This document shows positions 45,556-55,912 of a DNA stretch of 64,000 nucleotides, piece by piece (the first letter of the stretch is position 1; each line of letters opens with the position of its first letter). The position numbers were made by a program, and so were the translations under genes. The notes under the pieces are model-generated. The model had not been told where the DNA came from, ran no database searches, and worked only from the letters and a program-made list of their open reading frames with translations. Source of the stretch: an uncultured Subdoligranulum sp. (GTDB lineage: Bacteria > Bacillota > Clostridia > Oscillospirales > Ruminococcaceae); assembly GCA_945830575.1 (NCBI GenBank), contig CALZZE010000001.1, positions 124,001-188,000 on the forward strand. Reading direction: 5' to 3'.

Positions 45556-47810
45556 CACACACTGCGCAGGTGGCGGTGAATGACGCCACCATCCATTTTG
45601 ATAAGCTGTATACCTATCTCATCCCGCCGGAGCTGGCGGATAGTGTGTGGCCGGGCAGCATGGTGCTGGTGCCCTTTGGCCGGGGCGACCACCCCCGCAT
45701 GGCGGTGGTGCTGGCGGTGGGGGAGGAGGAAACCCCCGACCCCCGCTGCAAATCCCTGCTGGACGCCGCGCCGGAGGACGCCCGCCTGACGCCGGACCTG
45801 TTGGAGCTGGTGCAGTTCTTGAAGGAACGCACCTTCTGCACCTGGTTCGAGGCGGTCAAGGCGGTCATCCCCTACGGGGCGCAGTACCAGCCGGGGCGCA
45901 AAAACGGGCGTCCCTGCGTGCAAAGCCGCCTGACCCGCCCCACCGAGCGCCGCTACACCCTTGTGGGAGACCTGCCCGAAAAGCCCAAGCCCGGCCCGCG
46001 CCAGCTGGCGGCGGTGCAGGCCTTGCGGGAGGGGCCGCTCACCCAGAAAGCGCTGGAGCTGCTGGGCGTCAGCAAGGCCACGCTGGACACCCTCTGCCAG
46101 AAGGGCATCGTCAAAGCGGAGGAACAGTTCAAATCGCTGGATCTGTTCGCGGACATTCCCTTTGACCCCCGGCCGCTGACTCTCTCCCCGGAGCAGCAGC
46201 AGGTCTTTGATACGCTGCTGCCCGACTTGCGGGACGGGCAACCCCACGCGGCGCTGCTGCACGGAGTCACCGGCAGCGGCAAGACCATGGTATTTCTGCG
46301 TCTCATCGAGGAAACGCTGGCTCAGGGCCGCAGGGCGCTGGTGCTGGTGCCGGAGATCGGCCTGACGCCCCAGATGATCCGCCGCCTCAAATCCACCTTC
46401 GGCAGCCGGCTGGCGGTGCAGCATTCCGCCCTCAACAACACCGAGCGGCTGCTGCAATGGCGGATGATCCAGCAGGGCAACGCCGACATCGTGGTGGGCA
46501 CCCGCAGCGCGGTGTTTGCACCGCTGCAAAACATCGGCCTCATCATTCTGGACGAGGAACAGGAGCACACCTACCAGAGCGAATCCGCGCCCCGCTACTC
46601 CGCCCATGAGGTGGCCAAAAAGCGGGCGGCCATGGAACACTCCCTGCTGGTGTTCGCCTCCGCCACGCCCCGCATCGAGACCGCCCACGCCGCCGCAGCC
46701 GGGCGGCTGAAAAAAGTCACCCTCACCCACCGGTACGGCGGCAGGCCGCTGCCCCGGGTGGATTTCATCGATATGCGCGCCGAGCTGACCTCCGGCAATC
46801 CCCGGGAGGTGAGCACCCGGCTAGCCGGAGAACTGGCCGAAAACCTGAAACGGGGAGAACAGAGCATCCTGCTGCTCAACCGCCGCGGCTACCGCACGGT
46901 GGCGCTGTGTGAGGACTGCGGCCAAAGCCTGCAATGCCCCAACTGCAGCGTGCCGCTGGTCTACCACAAGGCGCGTCGGGCGCTGCTGTGCCATCACTGC
47001 GGCCATATGCTGGCACCGCCGCCAAGGGCCTGTCCCCAGTGCGGCGGCAAGTTGCTGTACACCGGGTTCGGCACCCAGAAGGTGGAGGAGGAGCTGCAAA
47101 CCCTGCTGCCCGGCGCCCGCATTTTGCGGATGGACCAGGACTCCACCATGCAGAAAAACGCCCACGAAAAAATGCTGGCGGAGTTTGGCCGGCAGGACTA
47201 TGACATTCTGCTGGGCACCCAGATGGTGGCCAAGGGCCTTGATTTTGAGAAGGTCACGCTGGTGGGGGTGCTGGGCATCGATTCCATGCTGTTCGGGCAG
47301 GGGTTCCGCTCCTATGAGAGCGTGTTCAGCCTTGTGACGCAGGTGGTGGGCCGGGGCGGGCGCTCCGCTCTGCCGGGCCGGGCGCTCATCCAGACCGCCG
47401 TGCCGCAGCATCCGGTGCTGCAGCTGGCGGCCGGGCAGGACTACAATGCCTTTTACCGGGAGGAGATCGCCTTCCGCAAATTCGGCCTGTACCCGCCCTT
47501 CTGCGCCTTCTGCGTGCTGGGCTTTGTGGGGGTGAAGGAGGCGGCTGTCCTCACCGCCGCGTCCCGGTTTGCCGCGCTGCTGGCGGAAAACGCCGCCGCC
47601 CATCCTGACATGCCGCTGCGCCTGCTTGGCCCGGTGCCCATGGGCATCGCCATGCTGAACAACAAATACCGCTACAAAATCACCCTCAAATGCCGCAACG
47701 ACGTGGCGTTCCGGGCACTTTTGCGCCAAACGCTGGACGCTTACGGGCAGGAAAAGCTGCCCCAGAAAGCGTCTGTTATCATCGATTTCAACTCTGACGG
47801 AGAATTATAA
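45552..47810 (+). CDS. priA: Primosomal protein N' helicase
   Basis: LLHGVTGSGKTMVFLRLI, ILDEEQEHTYQ, zinc-binding CEDCGQSLQCPNCSVPLVYH...CHHCG...CPQCGG. Confidence 0.97.
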   Translation: MTHTAQVAVNDATIHFDKLYTYLIPPELADSVWPGSMVLVPFGRGDHPRMAVVLAVGEEETPDPRCKSLLDAAPEDARLTPDLLELVQFLKERTFCTWFEAVKAVIPYGAQYQPGRKNGRPCVQSRLTRPTERRYTLVGDLPEKPKPGPRQLAAVQALREGPLTQKALELLGVSKATLDTLCQKGIVKAEEQFKSLDLFADIPFDPRPLTLSPEQQQVFDTLLPDLRDGQPHAALLHGVTGSGKTMVFLRLIEETLAQGRRALVLVPEIGLTPQMIRRLKSTFGSRLAVQHSALNNTERLLQWRMIQQGNADIVVGTRSAVFAPLQNIGLIILDEEQEHTYQSESAPRYSAHEVAKKRAAMEHSLLVFASATPRIETAHAAAAGRLKKVTLTHRYGGRPLPRVDFIDMRAELTSGNPREVSTRLAGELAENLKRGEQSILLLNRRGYRTVALCEDCGQSLQCPNCSVPLVYHKARRALLCHHCGHMLAPPPRACPQCGGKLLYTGFGTQKVEEELQTLLPGARILRMDQDSTMQKNAHEKMLAEFGRQDYDILLGTQMVAKGLDFEKVTLVGVLGIDSMLFGQGFRSYESVFSLVTQVVGRGGRSALPGRALIQTAVPQHPVLQLAAGQDYNAFYREEIAFRKFGLYPPFCAFCVLGFVGVKEAAVLTAASRFAALLAENAAAHPDMPLRLLGPVPMGIAMLNNKYRYKITLKCRNDVAFRALLRQTLDAYGQEKLPQKASVIIDFNSDGEL

Positions 47811-47822
47811 GGAGGAATTTCC

Positions 47823-48338
47823 ATGGCACTGCGTACCATTGTCAAGGACGGCGATCCTATTCTGAAGAAGGTCTGCCGCCCCGTGACCAAATTTGACGAC
47901 CGCTTGGGCACCCTGCTGGACGATATGAAGGAGACCCTCATTGACGCCAACGGACTGGGTCTGGCCGGCCCGCAGGTGGGCATGATGCGCCGCTTGTTCA
48001 TCTGTCTTGATGACCGGGACATGCCCGAGGAGGTCCCGGCGGATTACGAATACAAGTTCATCGAGTTCATCAACCCGGAAATTCTGGAGCTGAGCGAGGA
48101 AAAGGTGGACCTGTACGAGGGCTGCCTGTCCTTCCCGGGACACAATGGCGCCATTGAGCGCTCCAGGCATGTGAAGGTCAAGGCGCAGGACCGCCATGGC
48201 GAATGGTTTGAGATGGAGGCCGACGACATGCTGGCCCGCTGCATCCAGCATGAGAACAACCATCTGGACGGCGTCACCATCATGGACCTTGCCAAGCATT
48301 TTTACGAGGACGACTACCCCGAGGACAACGAGGAATAA
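47823..48338 (+). CDS. def: Peptide deformylase
   Basis: GLGLAGPQVGMMRRLFI, EGCLSFPG, CIQHENNHLDG. Confidence 0.96.
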   Translation: MALRTIVKDGDPILKKVCRPVTKFDDRLGTLLDDMKETLIDANGLGLAGPQVGMMRRLFICLDDRDMPEEVPADYEYKFIEFINPEILELSEEKVDLYEGCLSFPGHNGAIERSRHVKVKAQDRHGEWFEMEADDMLARCIQHENNHLDGVTIMDLAKHFYEDDYPEDNEE

Positions 48339-48341
48339 CAC

Positions 48342-49262
48342 ATGAGGATCCTTTTCATGGGCACGCCGGATATCGCCGCCGCCAGCCTGCAGGCTTTGCT
48401 GGACGCGGGGCATACCATCTGCGGCGTTTTCACCCGGCGGGACAAGCCGGTGGGCCGTAAGCAGGTGCTCACCGCGCCGCCGGTCAAGCAGCTGGCCCAG
48501 CAGTACGGCCTGCCGGTATACCAGCCCCGCACACTGCGGGACGGTTCCTCCGATGACATCATCCGGGAGTTGGCCCCCGAGCTGGTGGTGGTGGTGGCCT
48601 ACGGCTGCATCATTCCGCCCCAGCTTCTGCACGTGGCAAAATATGGGTGCATCAACCTGCATGTGTCCCAGCTGCCCAAATACCGCGGCTCCGCGCCCAT
48701 TCAGTGGGCGGTGCTCAACGGCGATGCCGAGACCGGCGTCACCATCATGCAACTGGATGAGGGGCTGGACACCGGCGACATTCTGATGATGCGCCCGGTG
48801 GCCATTGACCCGGAGGAGACCAGCGGAGAGCTGTTTGATAAGGTCAGCGCCATCGGCGCGGCCACGCTGGTGGAGGCGGTGGACAAGCTGGGCAGGGGGG
48901 AACTGACCCCCACCCCGCAGGACCATGCCGCAGCCACGCTGGCCCCACCGCTGGACAAGGCCGCCGCGCAGTTTGCCTTCACGGACAGCGCCGCCCACAT
49001 CCACAACTGGGTGCGGGGCATGAACCCCTGGCCGGCGGCGTGGTTTGAACAGGACGGCAAAAAGATCAAGGTGCTGGAAAGCCGCCTTGCGGACAACCCG
49101 CAGGGCGCGGCTCCCGGCACGGTGCTTGCCATCAAGCCGCTGACGGTGGCCGCCGCGGATGGCGCGGTGCAGCTGCTGACCGTGACGCCGGAGGGCGGCA
49201 AGCCCATGCCCGGCACCGCATGGGCGGCAGGCCGCCGCCTGAAACCGGGGGACAGCCTGTGA
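48342..49262 (+). CDS. fmt: Methionyl-tRNA formyltransferase
   Basis: MRILFMGTPDIAAASLQALLDAGHTICGVFTRRDKPVGR...NLHVSQLPKYRGSAPIQWAVLNGD. Confidence 0.97.
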   Translation: MRILFMGTPDIAAASLQALLDAGHTICGVFTRRDKPVGRKQVLTAPPVKQLAQQYGLPVYQPRTLRDGSSDDIIRELAPELVVVVAYGCIIPPQLLHVAKYGCINLHVSQLPKYRGSAPIQWAVLNGDAETGVTIMQLDEGLDTGDILMMRPVAIDPEETSGELFDKVSAIGAATLVEAVDKLGRGELTPTPQDHAAATLAPPLDKAAAQFAFTDSAAHIHNWVRGMNPWPAAWFEQDGKKIKVLESRLADNPQGAAPGTVLAIKPLTVAAADGAVQLLTVTPEGGKPMPGTAWAAGRRLKPGDSL

Positions 49263-50572
49263 CCGCCCGCAACCTTGCTGTTCGGGCGCTGGTGCGGCAG
49301 GAACAGAGCGGCTACTCCAACCTTGTGTGGGATGCCGCCGTGAAAGCCTGCCGTCCGCCGCTGGAACCCCGGGATGCCGCCTTTGCGGCGCGCATCTTCT
49401 ATACCACACTGGAACGTCAGAATTTTCTGGACTACTGTCTGAACCGGTTTTCCAGACGTCCCGTTGCCAAACTGGACGCGCCTGTGCGGGCGATCCTGCG
49501 CGCCGGGCTGGCGCAGGCCCGGTTCATGCAGGTGCCGCTGCCCGCGGCGGTGAACGAATCCGTCAAGCTGACCAAAGCCATGGGCAAGACCAGCGCCGCC
49601 GGCATGGTGAACGCGGTGCTGCGCCGCGCCGCCGCGCTGAAAGTGGAGCCGGGGGACTTCCCCGACCCGCTGGATCGGCTCATACAGTACCACAGCCTTT
49701 CCCGGCCGGTGGCGGAACTGCTGTACGCCCAGTACAGTGAACAGGCGGACGCATTGGCCGCCGCCATGCTCCGCGACCCGGACGCCCCCACGACCATCCG
49801 TGTGAATCCGCTGGCCGCCACGGATGAAACACTTGCAAATACGCTCACGGAGGCGGGCCACACCGTACAGCCCGGCCCGTGGCCTCACTGCCTGCTGGTG
49901 CATTTTCAGGGCAGCCCGGCGGACACCAAACCCTTTCGGCAGGGGCATTACCATGTGCAGGGGCTTGCCAGCCAGCTGGCGGCGCTGAATGTGGATGCCC
50001 GCCCCGGCGACCGGGTGTGGGATGCCTGTGCCGCGCCGGGCGGCAAAAGCCTGACGCTGGCCCAGTGTATGCAGGATAAGGGTACGCTGCAAAGCGGGGA
50101 GTTCGTCCCCGCCCGGGTGCAGCTCATCCGGCAGGCATTTGACCGCTGCGGCATCACCTGCGGCGAGGCGGTCTGTGCCGACGCCGCCGCGCCCACCGGA
50201 CGGTTCTTCGACAAAATTCTCTGTGATGTGCCCTGTTCCGGTCTTGGCGTCATCGCCAAAAAGCCGGACATCCGCTACAAATCGCTGGACGGCATGGCGG
50301 AGCTGCTCGCCGTCCAGCAGGCCATCCTGCAAAATGCCGCCAAAAGCCTTGCTGCGGGGGGCAGACTGGTGTATTCCACCTGCACCATCAACCGGCAGGA
50401 GAACACGCAGCAAATCGAAACCTTTTTGTCACAAAATCCGGATTTTCGCACAGTATCGCCAAAAATCACCCTGCCCGGGGCACAGACCACCCCTCTCGGC
50501 ACCCTTTTGCTGCCGCAGAACACTGGTACGGACGGATTTTTTGTGTGCATTTTAGAGAGAAGTAGTGTATAA
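49259..50572 (+). CDS. rsmB: 16S rRNA m5C967 methyltransferase
   Basis: GDRVWDACAAPGGKSLTLAQ, DVPCSGLGVIAKKPDIRY, LVYSTCTINRQEN. Confidence 0.94.
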   Translation: MTARNLAVRALVRQEQSGYSNLVWDAAVKACRPPLEPRDAAFAARIFYTTLERQNFLDYCLNRFSRRPVAKLDAPVRAILRAGLAQARFMQVPLPAAVNESVKLTKAMGKTSAAGMVNAVLRRAAALKVEPGDFPDPLDRLIQYHSLSRPVAELLYAQYSEQADALAAAMLRDPDAPTTIRVNPLAATDETLANTLTEAGHTVQPGPWPHCLLVHFQGSPADTKPFRQGHYHVQGLASQLAALNVDARPGDRVWDACAAPGGKSLTLAQCMQDKGTLQSGEFVPARVQLIRQAFDRCGITCGEAVCADAAAPTGRFFDKILCDVPCSGLGVIAKKPDIRYKSLDGMAELLAVQQAILQNAAKSLAAGGRLVYSTCTINRQENTQQIETFLSQNPDFRTVSPKITLPGAQTTPLGTLLLPQNTGTDGFFVCILERSSV

Positions 50573-50605
50573 TAGAATATTATCCAAAACAGGAGGTGAC
50601 GAACC

Positions 50606-51658
50606 ATGCAGGCACAGCCAACCTATCTCAGCGACCTGACGCCGGACAAACTGGCGGACTATCTGCAAAGCATCGGGCAGCCTAAATTCCGGGCCAAACA
50701 GATTTTCAAGTGGCTGCATCAAAAGCTCGTCACCGACTTTGCCGCCATGACCGACCAGCCCAAGGCGCTGCTGCAGACCCTGCAGGACACCACGGCCATC
50801 GCGGCCCCCGTCATCCGCCGCCGCCAGCAATCCAAGGACGGCACCGTCAAGTATCTGCTGGAGCTTTCGGACGGCAACTGCATTGAGACCGTCCTCATGC
50901 GGTACAAATACGGCAATACGGTGTGCGTGTCCACCCAGGTGGGCTGCGCCATGGGATGCCGGTTCTGCGCCTCCACCCAGGCCGGGCGGGTGCGGGACCT
51001 GACTCCCGGCGAGATCGCCTCGGAAATCTACACCGCCCAGAAGGACACCGGTGAGCGGGTCTCCCACATCGTCCTGATGGGCATTGGCGAACCGCTGCAC
51101 AATTTTGACAATGTGATGGATTTTCTCACCATCATTTCCTGCTCTGAAGGGCTGAACATCGGCATGCGCAACATCAGCCTGTCCACCTGCGGTCTGGTGC
51201 CGCAGATCGACAGGCTGGCGCAGAAGCATTTGCAGCTCACCCTGTCGGTGTCGCTCCACGCGCCCAACAACGCCATGCGCTCCGGGATGATGCCGGTGAA
51301 TGACGCCTTCCCGCTGGAACAGCTCATTCCCGCCTGCCGCCGCTACCAGAAGGAGACCGGCCGCCGCATCAGCTTTGAGTATTCCATGGTCAAGGGCGTC
51401 AACGATTCCCCCGCCACCGCCAAAGAGCTGGCGGAGCTCATCAGGGGGATGGGAGCGCATGTGAATCTCATCCCCATCAACCCGGTGGACGGCAGTCCCT
51501 ATTCCGCCACCGACGAAGCCAACGTCCGCCGCTTCCAGAAACTGCTGGAAGACTACGGCGTCAATGCCACGGTGCGCCGCCGCCTTGGCACCGACATCAG
51601 TGCGGCGTGCGGCCAGCTGCGCCGCGAGGATGCAAAAGAAAGGAAACCTGGCCCATGA
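50606..51658 (+). CDS. rlmN: 23S rRNA/tRNA m2A methyltransferase (radical SAM)
   Basis: CVSTQVGCAMGCRFCAST and HIVLMGIGEPLHNFDNV. Confidence 0.97.
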   Translation: MQAQPTYLSDLTPDKLADYLQSIGQPKFRAKQIFKWLHQKLVTDFAAMTDQPKALLQTLQDTTAIAAPVIRRRQQSKDGTVKYLLELSDGNCIETVLMRYKYGNTVCVSTQVGCAMGCRFCASTQAGRVRDLTPGEIASEIYTAQKDTGERVSHIVLMGIGEPLHNFDNVMDFLTIISCSEGLNIGMRNISLSTCGLVPQIDRLAQKHLQLTLSVSLHAPNNAMRSGMMPVNDAFPLEQLIPACRRYQKETGRRISFEYSMVKGVNDSPATAKELAELIRGMGAHVNLIPINPVDGSPYSATDEANVRRFQKLLEDYGVNATVRRRLGTDISAACGQLRREDAKERKPGP

Positions 51659-52404
51659 AGATCGCCGCAATCACCGACATAGGCAGCTGCCGTCAGGAAA
51701 ATCAGGACAATTACTGCGCCCAGCAGTTCACAGACGGTTCCGGCTGGGGCCTTGTGTGTGACGGCATGGGCGGCGCGGCGGGAGGCCGGGAGGCCAGCCG
51801 CATCGCCACCGACACCATGCTGCAATACGTCACCCGCCAGCTGCACACCATGCAGCGGGGCGAGGAAAAGCAGTTTCTGATGCACGGCTTTGATGTGACC
51901 AACCGCAAGGTCTATGACGAGGCCACCACCAACCCCGAGATGATGGGCATGGGCACCACCGCCGTCTGCGCCTACGTGAAGGACGGCATGGCCCATATCG
52001 TCCACGCGGGGGATTCCCGCGCCTATCTCTGGCATGAAGGGCAGATGCGTCAGCTGACGCGGGACCATTCCATGGTTCAGCAACTGGTGGACAGCGGCCA
52101 GATCACGCGGGAACAGGCGGCGCAGCATCCCCAGAAAAACCTCATCACACGGGCCATGGGCGTTTCGGCCAGCATCGTGCCGGAATACAACCGCTGCGAG
52201 ACCACCGCGGGCGACATCTTTCTGTTGTGCACCGATGGACTGACCAACATGGTATCGGACGACGAGATCGCCTTGATTTTACAGGAAACCACCTTTTTTG
52301 ACGCCCCCCGGCTGTTGGTAGACCGGGCCTTGCAGGGCGGCGGACAGGACAACATCACCGTTCTGCTGATGGGTGTGGAGGATAAGGAGGAACAACATGG
52401 ATAA
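51655..52404 (+). CDS. prpC: PP2C-type Ser/Thr phosphatase (PrpC/Stp)
   Basis: ITDIGSCRQENQDNYCAQ...VCDGMGGAAGG...VHAGDSRAYLW. Confidence 0.95.
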   Translation: MKIAAITDIGSCRQENQDNYCAQQFTDGSGWGLVCDGMGGAAGGREASRIATDTMLQYVTRQLHTMQRGEEKQFLMHGFDVTNRKVYDEATTNPEMMGMGTTAVCAYVKDGMAHIVHAGDSRAYLWHEGQMRQLTRDHSMVQQLVDSGQITREQAAQHPQKNLITRAMGVSASIVPEYNRCETTAGDIFLLCTDGLTNMVSDDEIALILQETTFFDAPRLLVDRALQGGGQDNITVLLMGVEDKEEQHG

Positions 52405-54289
52405 TCTGATCGGCAAGCGTCTGGACGGCCGGTATCTCATTGGCAACCTGATCGGCGTGGGCGGCATGGCCAACGTCTACCGGGGCAAGGATACCAAGAC
52501 CGGCAACGCGGTGGCTGTCAAGATTCTGAAAGAAGAGTTTCTGGACAACGAGGAGTTGGTGCGCCGTTTCAAAAACGAGTCCAAGGCCATCTCCATTCTG
52601 GACCATCCCAACATCGTAAAAGTGTACGATGTGTCGGTGACGGACAAGCTCCAGTACATCGTTATGGAATATGTGGACGGCATCACGCTGAAGGAATACC
52701 TCAAACAGCGCGGCGGCCCGCTCACCTGGAAAGAGGCCGTGCATTTTGCCACGCAGGTGCTCAGCGCACTGCACCACGCCCATTCCAAAGGCATCATCCA
52801 CCGGGACGTGAAACCCCAGAACATCATGCTGCTGGCGGACGGCTCCATCAAGATGATGGACTTCGGCATTGCCCGGCTGTCCCGTGCCCAGAGCCAGACG
52901 GTGAGCGACAAGGCCATCGGCTCGGTGCATTATATCAGCCCCGAGCAGGCCAAGGGCGACCGCACCGATGCCCGCACTGACATTTACTCGGTGGGCATCA
53001 TGCTGTATGAGATGCTGTCCGGCAAGCTGCCCTTTGACGGGGACGGCGCGGTCTCCATTGCTATCATGCAGATCGCGGACAAGGCAAAGCCGCTGTCGGA
53101 GGTAGCCCCCAATGTGCCGGAGGGGCTTTGTCAGATCACCGCCAAGGCCATGGAGAAGGACCCCGCCAGACGCTACGCCAGCGCGCAGGAGATGCTGCTG
53201 GCTATCGAGGAATTCAAACGCAACCCATCCATCAAATTTGCTTATGAGTATCAGAACAGCGACGCTCCCGGCAAGACCATCAATAAAGTGGTGAACAACG
53301 CCAAGAGCCGGGCCAAAACGCCCGCCCGCACGCCGGGCGCCGGAGCCACCGGCAGCATCCGCACCGGCGAGGCCCGCCGTGCCGGCACCCAGAACCCGGG
53401 CGGCGGCAAAAAGCGGATAAAGAAAAAGTCCCGCGGCGGATTTTCGGTGTTTCCCATCTTTTTGGGCATGGCCACCGCCTTCGTCATCGGCGGCGCCATC
53501 CTGTGCTATCTGATTTTCGCCAACTCGGACAACGCCCTGTTCTCCCATAAAAAGGACGTCACCCTCATCAACTTTGTGGGCATGACGGAGGACGAGTTCC
53601 GTGCCTCAGATTATATGACGCAGGTACGCAGTGTTTTTGTGCAGGAGTACAACAGCGAATACCCCGAGGGTACCATTTTTTTCCAGACACCCCGCGCAGG
53701 GCGCACCGTCAAGGAGGGCCAGAAGCTGACCCTCAAGGTCAGCCTTGGCACCGAATGGGTACAGGTGCCTGAGGTCTCCACCATGTCCCGCACCGATGCG
53801 GAGGAGACGCTGAAAGCCCGCGGACTGACGGTGCAGTCCTATCCCATTCAGGAGGACAGCGTGGCCACCAACACGGTGGTCTACACCCAGCCTGCCGCGG
53901 GGGAGACCGTGATGGGCGGCTCCACCATCACCATGTATGTGAGCACTCCCAAAATCAAGACCGAGCGCACCGTGCCCAGTCTGGCCGGTAAAATGGTGGA
54001 CGCCGCCCGCACCGAGCTGGCCGCCCAGAACCTCATTGCCAAGGTGGTGCAGCAGGTCAGCGGCGAGCCGGAGGGCACTGTTCTGAGCCAGAGCCCGGTG
54101 GGCGGCACCCAGGTCAAGATGAACACGCCGGTCACGCTGTATGTGTCCACCGGCATCACCCAGGAAGAGATCGATGCCGCTGCCGCCGCAGCAGCCGCCG
54201 AGCAGGCCGCTCAGGAAGGCTGGTGGGATCAGGACGAGAACGGAAACTGGTATCACGTGGGACCGGATGGTCAGCCGGACGGACAGTAA
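52397..54289 (+). CDS. prkC: PASTA-domain Ser/Thr protein kinase
   Basis: Hanks kinase motifs (GIIHRDVKPQNIML, MDFGIARL), TM, PASTA repeats. Confidence 0.96.
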   Translation: MDNLIGKRLDGRYLIGNLIGVGGMANVYRGKDTKTGNAVAVKILKEEFLDNEELVRRFKNESKAISILDHPNIVKVYDVSVTDKLQYIVMEYVDGITLKEYLKQRGGPLTWKEAVHFATQVLSALHHAHSKGIIHRDVKPQNIMLLADGSIKMMDFGIARLSRAQSQTVSDKAIGSVHYISPEQAKGDRTDARTDIYSVGIMLYEMLSGKLPFDGDGAVSIAIMQIADKAKPLSEVAPNVPEGLCQITAKAMEKDPARRYASAQEMLLAIEEFKRNPSIKFAYEYQNSDAPGKTINKVVNNAKSRAKTPARTPGAGATGSIRTGEARRAGTQNPGGGKKRIKKKSRGGFSVFPIFLGMATAFVIGGAILCYLIFANSDNALFSHKKDVTLINFVGMTEDEFRASDYMTQVRSVFVQEYNSEYPEGTIFFQTPRAGRTVKEGQKLTLKVSLGTEWVQVPEVSTMSRTDAEETLKARGLTVQSYPIQEDSVATNTVVYTQPAAGETVMGGSTITMYVSTPKIKTERTVPSLAGKMVDAARTELAAQNLIAKVVQQVSGEPEGTVLSQSPVGGTQVKMNTPVTLYVSTGITQEEIDAAAAAAAAEQAAQEGWWDQDENGNWYHVGPDGQPDGQ

Positions 54290-54290
54290 G

Positions 54291-55160
54291 ATGCAGAATT
54301 ATATCATCAAAGGCATCGGTGGGTTTTACTATGTGCAGACAGACCACGGCGTGGTGGAATGCCGCGGCCGGGGCAGTCTGCGCAAAAAGGGCATCACCCC
54401 GGTGGCGGGGGACAACGTGGTGCTGAGCGCCGACGGCGCGGCGCTGGACGAAGTGCTGCCCCGCAAAAACCTGTTCATCCGCCCGCCGGTGGCCAATCTG
54501 GATGTGCTGTTTCTGGTGGCGTCCACCACCCAGCCGGTGCCCAGCACGCTGGTGCTGGACCAGCTCACCGCCGCGGCAGTGTACAAGGGTGTGCAGCCGG
54601 TCATCGTCATCACCAAGGGCGATCTGGCCGCTGCCGACAGCCTGCGGGAGGCCTATGCCTCAAGCACCATCCCGCTGATCTGCGTCAATTACGAGACCGG
54701 CGAGGGTCTGGACGAGGTGCGCGGCTGGATTAAAGGGCACCTCTGCGCCTTTTGCGGCAATTCCGGCGTGGGAAAATCCACGCTGCTCAACGCGCTGGCC
54801 CCCGAACTGAACCGGGAGACCGGACAGATCAGCCAGAAGCTGGGCCGCGGCCGCCACACCACCCGGGAGGCGGAGATTTTTGAGGTCTGCGGCGGCCGCA
54901 TTGCGGATACGCCGGGCTTTGCCAGTCTGGACGCCCAGCGGCTTTGCCGCATCCCCAAGGAGGAATTGCAGCACGCCTTCCCGGAATTTGAACCGTATTT
55001 CGGCCAGTGCCGGTTTACCGGCTGCTCTCACCGCAGCGAAAAGGGCTGCGCCGTCCGCGCCGCGCTGGAGGAAGGGAGAATCAGCAGAACCCGCTACGCC
55101 AGCTACCTTGCCATGTATGAGGAGGCAGCGCAATATAAAGAATGGGAGCATCTGCCATGA
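54291..55160 (+). CDS. rsgA: Ribosome small-subunit GTPase RsgA
   Basis: CAFCGNSGVGKSTLLNAL, ADTPGFASL, CRFTGCSHRSEKGCAVRAAL. Confidence 0.96.
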   Translation: MQNYIIKGIGGFYYVQTDHGVVECRGRGSLRKKGITPVAGDNVVLSADGAALDEVLPRKNLFIRPPVANLDVLFLVASTTQPVPSTLVLDQLTAAAVYKGVQPVIVITKGDLAAADSLREAYASSTIPLICVNYETGEGLDEVRGWIKGHLCAFCGNSGVGKSTLLNALAPELNRETGQISQKLGRGRHTTREAEIFEVCGGRIADTPGFASLDAQRLCRIPKEELQHAFPEFEPYFGQCRFTGCSHRSEKGCAVRAALEEGRISRTRYASYLAMYEEAAQYKEWEHLP

Positions 55161-55804
55161 CGGCCCCGGTCAAACGTGCGGTGGTGCTGTCCGCCGTGCC
55201 GGTGAGCACTGCCATGGCCCGCTACCTGCGCCCCGGCGATACCGTGGTGGCCTGCGATGCGGGCTACCGCAATGCCGAACGGCTGGGGGTGCATCCCGAC
55301 CTACTCATCGGGGATTTTGATTCCGCGCCCCGCCCCGAGACGGGGGCGGACACCATCGTGCTGCCCCACGTGAAGGACGACACCGATACCCAGTACGCCG
55401 CCCGCTGGCTGGCGGAGCATGGCTATGGCTGTGTCACGCTGCTGGGGGCGCTGGGCGGTGCGCGCCTCGACCACACGCTGGCCTCCATCGCCACCGGGCT
55501 GTACCTTGCCAAAGCGGGGGTACAGACTCTGCTGGCGGACGAGCGCTGTGAACTGCGGTATCTTCTGCCGGGCAACCCGCTGACGCTGGATCGGGAGGAC
55601 TGGCAGTATCTTTCACTGTTCCCGCTGGAGGGGCGCACCGAAGGACTGTGTATTTCCGGCGTGTTTTACCCGCTGGAAAATGCCGCCCTCACCGCCGACT
55701 ACCCCCTCGGCGTCAGCAACGAATTCACCGCCCCGCAGGCGCGGCTGTCCTGCGCGTCCGGCGCGGTACTGGTACTGCTCACCAAATCCGACGCCCCGGC
55801 ATAG
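55157..55804 (+). CDS. thiN: Thiamine diphosphokinase
   Basis: CDAGYRNAERLGVHPDLLIGDFDSAPRP, KDDTDTQYAARWLAEHG. Confidence 0.93.
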   Translation: MTAPVKRAVVLSAVPVSTAMARYLRPGDTVVACDAGYRNAERLGVHPDLLIGDFDSAPRPETGADTIVLPHVKDDTDTQYAARWLAEHGYGCVTLLGALGGARLDHTLASIATGLYLAKAGVQTLLADERCELRYLLPGNPLTLDREDWQYLSLFPLEGRTEGLCISGVFYPLENAALTADYPLGVSNEFTAPQARLSCASGAVLVLLTKSDAPA

Positions 55805-55837
55805 TATGGCGAAAAATCCCTCAGGAGGTGCCATGTT

Positions 55838-55906
55838 ATGCAAATTTATGTGTTCCGATGCCCCCGTGCCCTCTGCTGGCTGCTCCGCGCCGCCTTCAAA
55901 GTCTGA
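55838..55906 (+). CDS. spoVM: SpoVM-like 22-aa micro-protein
   Basis: MQIYVFRCPRALCWLLRAAFKV; matches the SpoVM pattern (M-x-x-Y...P-[KR]-x-L...[RK]-A) as in B. subtilis MKFYTIKLPKFLGGIVRAMLGSFRKD; AGGAGG upstream, terminator downstream, directly after thiN. Not in ORF track. Confidence 0.75.
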   Translation: MQIYVFRCPRALCWLLRAAFKV

Positions 55907-55912
55907 TGGGTT

